Both the position numbers and the translations under genes were made by a program. 64,000 nucleotides of DNA from Cavia porcellus. Its lineage: Eukaryota > Chordata > Mammalia > Rodentia > Caviidae. Numbering within the stretch: the stretch's first letter is position 1; each line of letters starts with the position of its first letter. The notes below the pieces were generated by a model, which was given only the letters and a program-made list of their open reading frames with translations, was not told where the DNA came from and did no database searches. The stretch is from the NCBI RefSeq assembly GCF_034190915.1, contig NW_026947486.1:75434044-75498043 (forward strand). The letters are read 5' to 3'. This document shows, piece after piece, positions 35,941 to 46,788 of this stretch.

Positions 35941-38640
35941 TGAAGAAGAATGGGAAACAAAGAAATAGATCTCTGAACCTCCTACATCACCCAAGGCAGA
36001 CAAAGGGGATCACAAAGAAAGAAGAAAACAAAAACCAAGTATCAGAAATCAATGAAAATTTTTTAGAAAGAATCAAGAAAATAGACAATTTCAAACAAGT
36101 TATGAACAAAAGTTTATAGCAATTTCACTTACTATGCTCAGTGAATTTCAGAAAAAAAGGTAAAAAATGGGATGAGGTAACCAAAACAGTACAAAATTGG
36201 AGCGACAGATTTGGACTCTTTGGAAATTTTACTTCAGAAATGTCTGAAGTAAAATCAATAAAATTCATGTGATGCAGAATGACCAATGTGAAGACAGAGT
36301 GTCTGATATTGAGAACAAAATAGTGAATTACAATAAAGACATCAAGGAAGCAAAAAAGGAAAATGAAAGAACAACAGAAGGCTATCAGCTGCTAGATAAC
36401 AAGAAACCTAATCTACAACTAATTGAAATTAGAGAAAAATCTAGAAAATTGCATCAATGGACTCACTAAAGATTTTACAAAAATTATAGAAGAAAATTTC
36501 CCAAATATAAGAAAATATTTTAAAAACATCTTCATGATAAAAACCCTAAGTAATCAAGTATGGAAGGACCTGAATATGACACAGGTGATTTGTTACAAAC
36601 CAATAGCCAGCATCATACTAACTGGGGAGCAACTAAAATCATTTAACCTAAAATCAGGAAAAATACAAGGATGTCCACTATCACCTCTTCTATTCAACCT
36701 AATACTTGAAATATTAGTCAGTGCAATTACTTAAGAGAAAGAACTAAAAGGGATGCATATAGCAAAGTAGCAGGATAAAAGATCAACGTACAAAAATTAT
36801 AAGCATTGGTATACGAACAGTGAATGTGATGAGAAGGAAATTATGAAAACAATATCATTCAGTCACCTCAAGAAAAATAAAATATCTAGGAATTAACCTA
36901 ACCAAGGAAGTGAAAGTCCTCTACAAAGAAAACTATTGTGCTCTGAAGAAAGAAATTGAAAGGGATATTAGAAAAGGGAAAGATGTTTCTTTCTTCTCGA
37001 CAAAGAGAGCCAGTAATGTCAAAATGGCCACACCTCCAAAACTGTTATGTAGGTTCATTGCAGTCCCGATCAAAACACCAACAGTGTGCTTTACATAGCT
37101 AGAGAAAATAATCCTAAAATTCATGTGGAACGAGAGGAGACACAGAATAGCAAAGTAATTTTTGACAGTAAGAGCAAAGGAGCATAGTCATACATGACTA
37201 AGCTAAACTACATAGCAATAGAGATTAAAAAGATTGCATGTTAGTGAAAGAAGAATAGACATGTGGATCAGTGAAACAGAATTCAGGATACAGAAATTTC
37301 TCCAGACATATTCAACAAATTGATCTTTGACAAAATGTCCGGAAGCATGTTAAAGGAAAGATAATCTATTTAATAAGTGATGCTAAGAAAACTGGTTATC
37401 TCTTTGTAGAAAAATGAAACTGAACCCTTATTTTCACCATATCCTAAATTTTAATCGAAATGAATCAAAGATCCAAACATTGAAACAGAAATTTTAAGCT
37501 TTATGGAGGAGAAATAGGTAAGAGACTTGAAGACATAGGTGCAGGAGAGGATTTTCTAGACAGAATCTCAGTTGCAGAAGATAAAACACCAATAATCAAC
37601 AAATGGGATTATATCACACTAAAAAGCTTCTGTATGGCAAAAGAATTAATCAGTAGAATGAAAAAGAGAAATTACAGAACAGGAAAAAATTTTGCGAATC
37701 ACCCCTCAGACAGAGGACTAATGTCTAAAAGATACAAAAAAATTCAAAAACAAAACACTAAACCACCTAAAATAAAGACCCAACCAAGAAATGGGCTGCA
37801 AAAATGAACACACACATCATAGTGGAAAAAATAGAAGTGGTCAACAAATATGTGAAAAAATGTTCTACATATCTGGTCATTAGAGAAGTGTAAACTAAAA
37901 CAACACTAAGATTCCATCTTACACTGGAAAGAATGGCCATCATTAAGAAATGAAACAATAACAAATGTTGTCATGGCTGTGGTGAAAAAAATCCTTACTG
38001 CATTGTTGGTAGAGACATAAACTAATAAAACCATTACAGAAATCAGTATGGAAATTTCTCATGAAGTGAAATTATAAATTCCTTATGACCCAGTTACCCC
38101 TACCCCCAAAGAATTTGTCATCATATTACAGTGATACATGAATACCAATGTTTATAGCAGCACACTTCCTATGGCTAAATTCTGGAAGCAGCCTGTATTT
38201 ATGTGTAATGGAATACTGCTCAGCTATAAAGAATGACACTCTTGAGAAATTTGTCACAAAATAAATGCACCTGAAAAATATAATGTTGAGGGAAGTAAAG
38301 CAGACACACAAGTTTAGATACTGCATGGTATGTCACATTTGAGTGGTGCAAAGTACAAACAAAACTATGATGGACAGAAAAGGACAAAGGGACAAATCTC
38401 TTGCAATAAGAAAGTAGTCCAAGGGAACAAGGATGAGGGCTGAGGAGGAGGGGAAGGGAAAATCTGAGGGATAAATGTATGTCATGTACAGAAACCTAAT
38501 AACCCCAATTAATGTAAACACTATATGCCATAACATGAGCTAAGAAAAATAACATTAAGAAGTATGATGTAGGTATAGGGGAACCCAAAGAGAAAGAAGA
38601 GGGAGAGTGAAGGAGAAGGAGATTTTTAAAAATTAAGCTA

Positions 38641-39049
38641 TAATATCAACATGTAACCACCCCCCAGAATGTTTGTAGACTACCTGAATTGCAAATATGT
38701 ACTCATAATGGTTTCTTAAATTCAAATCTACTGTTATGAAAAAAAATGACTAATACCGTTTTTGAAATCCATTCAAAATGGACCTCTAAACCTGTAACAC
38801 TTACTAAGAAAGATTGACAGCTGAAATCCATTGCTCGTATTGATTCTACAAAGCTGCAAATAATAAAATTCACTTACTATTATTCTAGAAGAAGCAGGGA
38901 TGATAAATCAACAGTGAGACTAAAAGGAAATTATTGACTGAAGCGACAACTCAACACTACCATAGTTGATAAAGCACTTAAATAACTCATTCCTACATGT
39001 TTGCAGTATATAATGATACATTCATTGTGGTACACTGTGGAGTTGGTGC
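38641..39049. other. no recognised feature
   Basis: AT-rich stretch between the long sense L1 and the antisense L1 cluster. It may include worn L1 3' UTR. Confidence 0.35.
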
Positions 39050-39930
39050 ATGTACGTGACACATATTAATTTTTTGTTTGTCCTATTCCCCTCTAGTCAC
39101 TTCATCCTCTTTCAATCTCTTGGTCACTTTCATTTTCACAAAAGGTCTGTCTTTCAATTTCATATTATCTATCTTTTATTTGGCTCTTTTATTTATATTT
39201 TGGGTTTCTCATATAAGATAAATCATCTGATATTTAAACTTTTTGGTCTTGAAACATTTCATGCCAAGCTCTCCTGGCCTTTAAGGATTTGTTAAGAAAT
39301 ATGCTGTTGTTCTAATGCATTTACTTTTATAAGTGAATTGTTGCTTTTCTCTGATAGATTTTAAGATTTTGCCCTTATATATTAGACTTCTGGGATTTAG
39401 ATTATGATGTGTGGTAAAGTTCTTTTCTGGTTAGAGCTTTTGGGCTTTCATATTCCCCATCGCTCTGTATGTTAATTTTTCCATGTATTTGGAAAATTTT
39501 CTGCTATTATTTCTATAAATAATTTTATGTCACTTATGCTATCTTCTGATATTTCACTTATTCAAATGAATTAGACTTCTTTGTGTTATCTAGCAACTGT
39601 TGGATCTGTATTTCTTTTCCTCTTGTTACTTTTAAGGTATTTCTGACTGTATGATGAGCCACAGAGAACTTATCTTCTGGTTTTGACACTTTGCCCTCAC
39701 AGTTTTCACTTCTGTTATTCATTATGTCAACAGAATTTTTAACCAACTGGATATCTGTTTGATAGCTTTCCATGGACTGTAATTAATTGCCAAGCTGGTT
39801 ATTCATGCTTTGTATCATTTTGTTTAGCTCAGTTAGATTTATATTAGCATCTTATGTAAAATCACTGAATATTTGGTTTATTAAATTTATTGTCAGTTTA
39901 GTATGTCTTCTGTGTGCTTGTTGAGCACCT
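39050..39930 (-). mobile_element. ancient L1/HAL1 ORF1 region, antisense
   Basis: 'ttttctgctattatttctat' and 'gatctgtatttcttttcc' belong to the antisense ORF1 region that is also present at 41,820-42,100. It therefore represents a separate second copy. No frame survives. Confidence 0.55.
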
Positions 39931-40625
39931 TATTTATTGTTTTATTCTAAAGGAAATAAAAAAAACAGAATAAAGCAAATCAGAACAGAATAATGTAAGC
40001 AATTCAGGACTTCAAAACAAGACAACAGGAAACCAATAATGGCAACCATAATGCCTCATTTTCATCAAAATGGCTGTCCATACCATCACACACAATAAAA
40101 TCAAACAAAACCAATCAAAACAAGTAATAAAAGCATTTCAAGACTTCAAAACAAGATAACAAGAAATGAACAATGGCTACTATAATATCTCTTGCTTTCT
40201 TCAAGGTAGCAGTCTATACTCTCACACATAATAAAATCAAATGAAACAAAACCAGTCAAAATAAAACCATCGAAGCATTATAGGACTTCAAAACAAGATG
40301 ATAGGAAATCACCAGTGACTACCACAATGTCTCGTGTTCTTCAAAATAGCTGTCCATACCATTACACATAATAAAATTAAATAAAACAAAACAGAATAAA
40401 ACCAATCAAAACAAAAGAATGAAAGTATTATGGGATTTCAAAGCAAGACAATAGGAAATCAACAATGGATACCATAATACCTTCCATTATCTTCAAAATA
40501 GCTGCCCATACCATCAGACATGGTAAAATCTGACAAGACACAATAAAACCAAACTTAACAAAATTATGAAAACAATACAACAGTTCAAAACAAGATAACA
40601 GGAAATTAACAGTGGTTACCACTTT
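39930..40625 (-). mobile_element. L1 3' UTR, antisense, with five tandem ~140-bp units
   Basis: The motif 'ttcaaaacaag' recurs at 40,011, 40,145, 40,287, 40,437 (as ttcaaagcaag) and 40,584, giving spacings of 134, 142, 150 and 147. Each unit also carries 'ataggaaatcaacaatgg'-like and 'aaaatagctgtccatacc'-like blocks. The left end ('tttattctaaaggaaataaaa') is the antisense of the L1 terminal tail. Confidence 0.85.
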
Positions 40626-40925
40626 CCCTTTTTAGGCACTTTCTCCCTTATCACGTTTATAATATAGATTGTACTTTTTGTGCCCCACTAACTCTTTCAG
40701 TTTTTATGTTAGGCAGATAACTTAGTGTTCATCTATATGAGTCCAAACCATTTCATCCATGAGCGCAATCTCCAGTTGCATCCATTTATCTATAAAAACC
40801 TTACAATCATCCTACTTTATAGCTATGTAGCTTTCTATTGTATGAAAATACCGTATCTTGTCCATTCTACATTAATGAGCATGTTAACCCTGTTTTTCTC
40901 TGGTCTCCTGTTGTGTGGAAAATTA
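40626..40925 (-). mobile_element. L1 ORF2 C-terminal end, antisense
   Basis: 'ctccagttgcatccatttatc' in parts and 'tttatagctatgtagctttc' are the antisense of the end-of-ORF2 block. It is contiguous with the 3' UTR on its left, so 39,930-40,925 is one insertion. Confidence 0.75.
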
Positions 40926-41400
40926 TTTTCTCTTCTTTGATTTTCAATCTATGAATTTCCTTTTGAGTCAAATGTGTTTCTTGTACACAGTATATTGACG
41001 GATCTTCTTGATCTACTCTCCTTATGTTTTATTTAATTGATGAATTGAGGCCATCTACATTAATGGCTACAACTGGCATGCATTCATTTGTCTCTGCCAT
41101 GTTGTCCTCCAGCTGTTGGTCCTCCACTTTTCCCCTTCATTCAGTTGCCTGTCCTGTTTGCTGATCTCCCTCTAATGCTGTTCCTGAAACCATGGTCATC
41201 TTTATCTCTTTCTATAATATCTTTCAAAATTCTATATAGGGTTGGTTGAGTGGTCTTGAATTCCTTCACTTGTTCTTTATTATGGAAATATCTTATTTTT
41301 CCATCAGTTATATAAGATAGTTTTGAAAGTACATCAATCTCGGTTGGAAGTTGTTTTCTTTCAGGATTTGAAACACTTCAGTCCAAACTCTAGTTATCTT

Positions 41401-41490
41401 TTTTTTTTTTTTTTGGTACCAGGATTTGAACTGACAACCTTGCACTTGCCAGGCAAGTATTTGTGATGCTGAGCTAAGCTTCCAGCCCTT
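41401..41490 (-). repeat. ID-type SINE, antisense
   Basis: T-run, 'ggtaccaggatttgaactg', 'cacttgccaggcaagtatt', 'gctgagctaagcttccagcc'. No clear duplication. Confidence 0.85.
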
Positions 41491-41602
41491 CTTGACTTGA
41501 TTATTTGTGTTGAAAAGTCTGCCATAATTCTAATTGACTTTATTTTACAGAAGATGTTTCTTTTCTCTAACACCTTTTAATATTAAGATCCTGTGCTGAA
41601 TT

Positions 41603-41605
<3 letters not shown>

Positions 41606-41635
<30 letters not shown>

Positions 41636-41700
41636 TCTTTTTATCGGTACCAGGGATCGAACTCACAACTGCCTGCTTGCAAGGCAGGCACTTATGCTGC
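41606..41700 (-). repeat. 5'-truncated ID SINE with long T-run
   Basis: A ~29-base T-run, 'tcggtaccagggatcgaac', 'gcctgcttgcaaggcaggc', then a stop at 'cttatgctgc', which lacks the terminal A-box head. A perfect 16-bp duplication cctgtgctgaatttct lies at 41,590-41,605 and 41,701-41,716. Confidence 0.93.
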
Positions 41701-42490
41701 CCTGTGCTGAATTTCTGGGATCTTAATTATTATATGTCTGAGTATAGATTTATTTTTGTAATGGCAAGTTCTATGTGCCTCACTTATCTGTATGCCAGAT
41801 CCTTTGCCCATTTTTGGGAAGTTTTCTGCTATTACTCCTGCAAACAGTCTTTATTTCATTTGTGTCGACCCCTGTTTTTTCATTGATACTTATCACTCTT
41901 AAATTACTTTTCTCTGTATCATCTTGCAGCTACTAAATTGCTATTTCCTGGTACTTTGTTATTTTTAAGAGATTATTCCTTTCACTTATCGCTAGCTGCA
42001 GTCCTGTCTTCAATTTCTGAAAGTCTATCTTCAGTCTCTTTCAAGTGGTTTTGTCAGCTTTTAATCTACTTTTTAACTTCCAGGATCTCTTTGAATCTGC
42101 TTCATGCATTTTAATTCCTTCCTATATTGTTCATTCAAGGTTTGCGTCATTTTCCTATGCTCCTTTTTTTTTAGCTATGTATTCTTTAGATATACTCAGC
42201 AATTCTTTATGTTTGTCATTTCTTCTTTTACTTGAGACATTATTTCCGATCTGATTAATTTTACAGTCTCATGAAGTTGTTTCTTTGCTTCAGTTGCTAT
42301 CCTCTCAGAGATTTCAGGTGTATCACTTGCATTTTCTTCCCTGTCTAAACTGCCCAGACTTTTTCTGTGAAGGCTGGAAGTCTGAGGTTATCTTTTGTTC
42401 CTTCATTCTCACATTCTCCAGGGTACCTTACAGAAAGCTGGTTATGGGGTCCCAAGCAATTCCCACATTGGCTGCGCCTTCACCATGAAG

Positions 42491-43200
42491 TGACATGGGC
42501 TAGGCACCTGGTTCGTCTGAGCTCAGGTTCTCAGGGAGGTAGCAGGGCATGGATCTGGCTTCTCCAGACCATGCAGCTACACTGAGGCTTCCAAGATGGC
42601 CAGGAGAGTGTGGTGGCTGCGTTACTGTTTCTTTCAGCCTTCATGTCTACACTGGGATTGCTTCAATGACAACAGGCACACAGAGGGGTGTTTGTCTTAT
42701 TCTCTCAGTGGGTGCTGGCTACCTAAAGAAAACAATGGTCTCCAATAGCGGCCTGCAGGCACACGTGACATATCTGGCTGTCTCTCTGCCTGTGCTATCT
42801 TATTGATTTTTTTATCTCCTATTTTATCATTTAGCATAATTCAGCTGTGTGACTTTGGACTTCTTCCCCATTGATGCCTTATAAATCATCATTGGAAGAT
42901 TTGGTGGTTCTAGGAATCATTTTGCTGCCTTTCTTTGTTTTTTATTTTTTTTTTCTTTCAGTGCTGAGGTTTATGGGTTGAGTAGGGTGAAAGACTTTGT
43001 TGCTACTATGGAGATTTCTTTAATTAGAGTTTGCTTTTCAGTGATGTACCTTGGGTGTAAGTATGGGAGGCCTTTGCCCTTCTCACAAGATCCGACCTCC
43101 TCTGTTAACTTGGGAGGAGAGAGTGCAGTGCAGTTCACTCAGGACCTCATTCTCCAGGAAAGGACAATGCTATTCCTTTTTCTTTTTTCTTTCTTTCTTT
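42491..43200. other. GC-richer DNA, possible antisense L1 5' region
   Basis: Follows the antisense L1 and may be its 5' UTR. 'ttccaagatggccagg' near 42,588 resembles the YY1-type motif found near L1 starts. Open frames here (up to 114 codons) have no domains. Confidence 0.35.
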
Positions 43201-43285
43201 GTTTTTTTTCCAGTACTAGGGATCAAACTCACAACCTTGCACTTGCCAGTCAGGCACGTATGACACTGACCTTTTTCTCAGCCCT
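43201..43285 (-). repeat. ID-type SINE, antisense
   Basis: 'ccagtactagggatcaaac', 'cacttgccagtcaggcac' and 'gacctttttctcagccc' follow the antisense ID order. Confidence 0.8.
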
Positions 43286-43540
43286 TTTTTTTTTTTTGAT
43301 GATGGTATTCTTAATGAAATGAAAACAATACACTTTCCCTTAACATGATGCTTTCATATGTATATACATTAAGTGAATACCACAAATTAGGATAGGTTGC
43401 ACATCAAAATTTAAAAACCAAAGTTGTGATTATTGTACACTTTAAATGCTTGAAAAATCACTGAATTATACACCATAAAGAGATGAATAGTATGATTTAA
43501 AAATTGTGCGTTCAAGAAAGCTGTTATTAAAAATTATAGG

Positions 43541-43870
43541 GGAACACGTGGACTGGCCCTGCAAGCCTGGGTCACCTGGAACTGCCCCCGCTGGACCTGC
43601 GCCTCAGCTGTGAACATCTGAGAAGCCAGGGCAAGACTTAACTGCCTGGGACTGCCCCCACTGAGACCACCCTTCCGCGGGAACACATGGGCCAGTCTGG
43701 CAGGCCTGAGTCACCTCATACTGCCACCACTGGGCCCACCCCTCGGCAATGAACACCTGGACACCTCGGCATGACCTAGCCCCCTGGGACTGCCACCACT
43801 GGGCCTGCCCCTCCATGGGAACACGTGGGCCACCCTGCCTGCCACCGGGAGCCTGTCCTTTGGGGAACCC
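43541..43870 (+). promoter_or_regulatory. L1 5' UTR tandem monomers (69/139 bp)
   Basis: A GC-rich tandem array at the 5' end of an L1. 'gaacac' landmarks fall at 43,542, 43,612 (gaacatctg), 43,681, 43,751 and 43,819, spaced 70, 69, 70 and 68. Alternate units are most alike ('gaacacgtgg' at 43,542 and 43,819, 'gaacacatgg' at 43,681), giving a higher-order period of about 139. Murine L1 promoters are built of tandem monomers of another sequence and length, so a promoter role is an inference by analogy. The 69-base period keeps frame, giving Trp-rich repeats on the minus strand that I regard as incidental. Confidence 0.75.
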
Positions 43871-45277
43871 ACCCATCTCCTGGACTTATTGCAGAGGATC
43901 CTTGGACCCAATCCCTTCTCCAAGAAACTTAGACTACAGTGAATTACAGTACTGGCTGGATGGGTGTCTCAGGAACTCCTCACCCAAACAGAAAACCTCA
44001 GCAGGCTCCAGTCAGTGTGGACTCCAGTCAGAGTATGTCCCTAAAATAGAGGTCTGCAGTGGGTAAATAGGAGAGGAAGTGAAACTCCTCCCAACTGTAA
44101 GACCTTGATGAACTTGGCAAGAGAGTGGGTAATCCCCTCCTCCACACAGAGAACATCAGACAGGTTGAGAAGTGTATCAATAATGCCTCCTCCAACCTGG
44201 AGAAAATTAAAATAGCTTATGAGACCACACAGTGCCACAGTAGGGCCTCAGATGACACAAACACTATAGACAGAGAGATCTGGTGACCTGCAACAAACTG
44301 AAGACATAGCAACAGCAGAAACTAAGAGTTGAACTACATCAAAACTTCTAGGCTAGGTAGTCTAGAAAGAATATAGGACTCACCCAACAGGCCCTGCAGG
44401 AGGAACTCAACCTACTGGCTCTCATCTTCATTGTGGTACCCAGAAAGTGGACAAACATCAACCACACAGTAGGACCCTAAAACTCACATATGGACAGTTC
44501 AGAATGTTGGGATTGAAAGACCAAATATTTACCCAAAAGGTGAAAATGACAAAATGAAAAGGCAAATTGCAATCTCACCTAGTCCATCAGGAGCAAGTAT
44601 AGGCAACACTATGAAAGTCATACTCCAGGAATCTCTGAAAAGATTCCAAATTAAGTAAAGAAATAAATTCATGAGGCTACAGGGGAAATGAAATTATAAA
44701 TAATGTCTTGTGTAAAGACAGAAATAACAACCTTAGAAAATAAGTTGCTCAACATAGCTAGAGAAGAAATAGATTAAAAAAATACAGGAGCATGGGAAAT
44801 TGATTGAAATTTTGAATAAACAATGCAGAAGTCAGGCAGAATCAATGAAACAAATTCAAAGCGATATGCAAGTAACAAAAAACTGTATTGAAAGCTGGCA
44901 AAACTGTTTAAATGAAGCTGAGGATAGAATTTCAGACCTTGAAGACTGGATCACAGATAGTGATCATGAAAGGAAAGAACTTAAAAACAACAAAGTAGCA
45001 TGAAATGACAATCCAACAGCTTGAAGACAATGCCAAGAGCAACAATATAAGACTAAGAGGCACCAGTGAAGAAGCAGGAATCAAAATGAAAATGACATAA
45101 CTAAACTATTCACAGAAATAATAGCAGAATATTTCCCACACATAGGGAAAAATGATATGCAAATAAATGAGGCATACAGAACACCAAAAAGTCATAACCA
45201 AAATAAAACTACACCCAGACGTATAATAATTAAGATCTCAGACATACGGCATAGAAACAGAATACTAAAAACTGTTA

Positions 45278-45337
45278 GAAAAAAGACACAGCTGTGAATC
45301 CAGCGGGGGGGGGGGGAGAAAGAAAAAAGACACAGCT
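45278..45337 (+). repeat. short duplication with G12 run
   Basis: 'gaaaaaagacacagct' occurs at 45,278-45,293 and again at 45,322-45,337. Between them lies 'gtgaatccagc' and a run of 12 G (45,305-45,316). It sits inside L1 ORF1. Confidence 0.8.
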
Positions 45338-45956
45338 TATTTATCAAGGAAAGCTTATTGGAATCATGGCAGACTTTTTAGGACAAACCTTCAAGTTAAG
45401 ACAAGCTTGGAGTGAGGTATTTCAAGCCCTGAAAGAAAACAACTTTCAACCTGGACTGATGAACCCAGAAAAACTGCCTTAGTGGAAGATTATACATTAT
45501 GACCAAGTGGGATTCATCACAGGAATGCAGGGATGGTTTAACATATGCAAATCAACAGAGCCAAAAACAAAAACCACCTAGTCATCTCAATAGATGCAGA
45601 AAAAGCTTGCAATAAAGACCAACACTTGTTCATGATAAAACCCTTCAGAAACTCGGAATATATGGTGTCTATCTCAGTTTTATAAAGGCCATCTATGACA
45701 AACCAATAACCAAAATTATACTAAATGGACAAAAACTGAAAGCTTTAATTTTAAAATCAGGACTAAGAGAAGGATGTCCACTAACACCACTCTGATTCAA
45801 TATAGTTCTGGAAACATTAACCACAGCAATCACACAAGAGAGAAAAAGAAAAAGAATAAAGATAAGAAAGGAAGAAGTTAAACTATCACTATTTGCAGAT
45901 GACATGATACTCTATATAGAAGACTCAAAAACTCCAATAAAAGACTATTGGACATA

Positions 45957-46788
45957 TTTATTTATTTATTTATTTGTTTATTTATGTGTTTATCTATTTA
46001 TTGTTTTTTTAATTAAGGGAAAAACTCAAAAAATAGCAGAATATATTATAGTAACTTTTTTGATTTCCCATTAACTTGATTTGAAGCCCTGTATTGCTCC
46101 CATCATCTTGTTTTGACTGATTTTACTCTGTTCTCTTATGTTTGATAGTATCAAGTTTGAGGATATAGGCAACTACTTTGAAGGCAATAAGATTCACTAT
46201 GACGCCCATTCTGGTTTGAAGTCTTGTAATGTCTCCAATGTTTAGATTTTATTGGTCTTGTTCTGTACTGTTTTGTTCAATTTTATTATACCTAATGATA
46301 TAGGCAATTCTTTTTAAGTTAGCGAGAAATTTTATGGCAACCATTGTTGATTACCTTGTATTCTGTTTTCACATTATATACTATGCCCATCCTTTGTTTT
46401 GACTGACTGCTTTGTTTTGTCATATTTGGTTTTATTTTCTTCCAAAAAAAAAAAGTAATAAGAACTATGGGAGAAAATGTGTAAATGCTGTTGTAAAAAA
46501 GAGAGGGAAAAACAGTGCTCTAACGGACACAACTGCAAGTGTGTTTAGGTGTGTAAGATAGATGACCATATTACTAAGTATTTGTTGGATCATTGAACAC
46601 AACTGTTTGCGGTCTCACTGTTTGAATGTCCACTTTGTATGTTTTAATCCTGTAACTTGAACAACTATTTCTAAGATGATAATATGTAATCTATTAACTA
46701 GTGATTTCTTACTGTTTTTTTTTTTTTTTAAATTCTGTATTACTTGTAACCTTACACTGTTTTGGGTTTTTTTTCTCCTTTAAATAAA
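45957..46788 (+). mobile_element. nested L1 3' UTR inserted in ORF2
   Basis: The ORF2 sequence breaks off inside 'aaaagactattggacata' (45,939-45,956) and resumes with 'aaaagactactggacata' (46,789-46,806), an 18-bp duplication with one mismatch. The 832-bp insert is the long-subtype L1 3' UTR ending 'cctttaaataaaaa', collinear with 8,530-9,612. A 5' ATTT-rich tract precedes it. Confidence 0.93.

Larger units (their letters stand above)
33548..38640 (+). mobile_element. long L1 with internal deletion (5' UTR, ORF1, ORF2 3' half)
   Basis: 33,548 onward looks like an L1 5' UTR ('gggggaggaaaaaatggctg'). Coiled-coil ORF1 coding lies at about 36,200-36,525 ('gaccaatgtgaagacagag', the D-R-V-S-D-I-E-N type block). 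At about 36,526 the sequence jumps to the ORF2 reverse-transcriptase region ('cttcatgataaaaacccta', then the G-C-P-L-S-P-L-L-F-N motif near 36,670). The endonuclease domain and early RT are therefore absent. ORF2 then continues with stops to about 38,300 and a purine-rich 3' UTR follows to 38,640. Part of 34,600-35,330 is unassigned. The copy also holds the later SINE and simple-repeat insertions at 35.3-35.9 kb. Confidence 0.65.
40930..42490 (-). mobile_element. ancient L1/HAL1-like element, antisense, with two ID insertions
   Basis: 'gtgtttcttgtacacagta', 'gttggttgagtggtcttgaa', 'atcttatttttccatcag', 'gggaagttttctgctattac' and 'tctttgaatctgcttcatgc' follow the antisense order of an old L1 ORF1 and the region after it. 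ID elements at 41,401-41,490 and 41,606-41,700 interrupt it. No ORF2 is evident between these blocks, which suits an ORF1-only (HAL1) type. Confidence 0.6.

Noticed and set aside
39930..40625. Regularly spaced repeats resembling a CRISPR array
   Set aside because: Units of 134-150 bp with diverged, A/T-rich content and L1 3' UTR homology, in a mammalian genome. Not short palindromic repeats with unique spacers.
43604..43923. Minus-strand Trp/Gln/Gly-rich repeat proteins (90 and 70 codons)
   Set aside because: They arise from the 69-bp L1 monomers; a 69-base period is divisible by three, so any open frame repeats. No start context or conservation argument supports translation.
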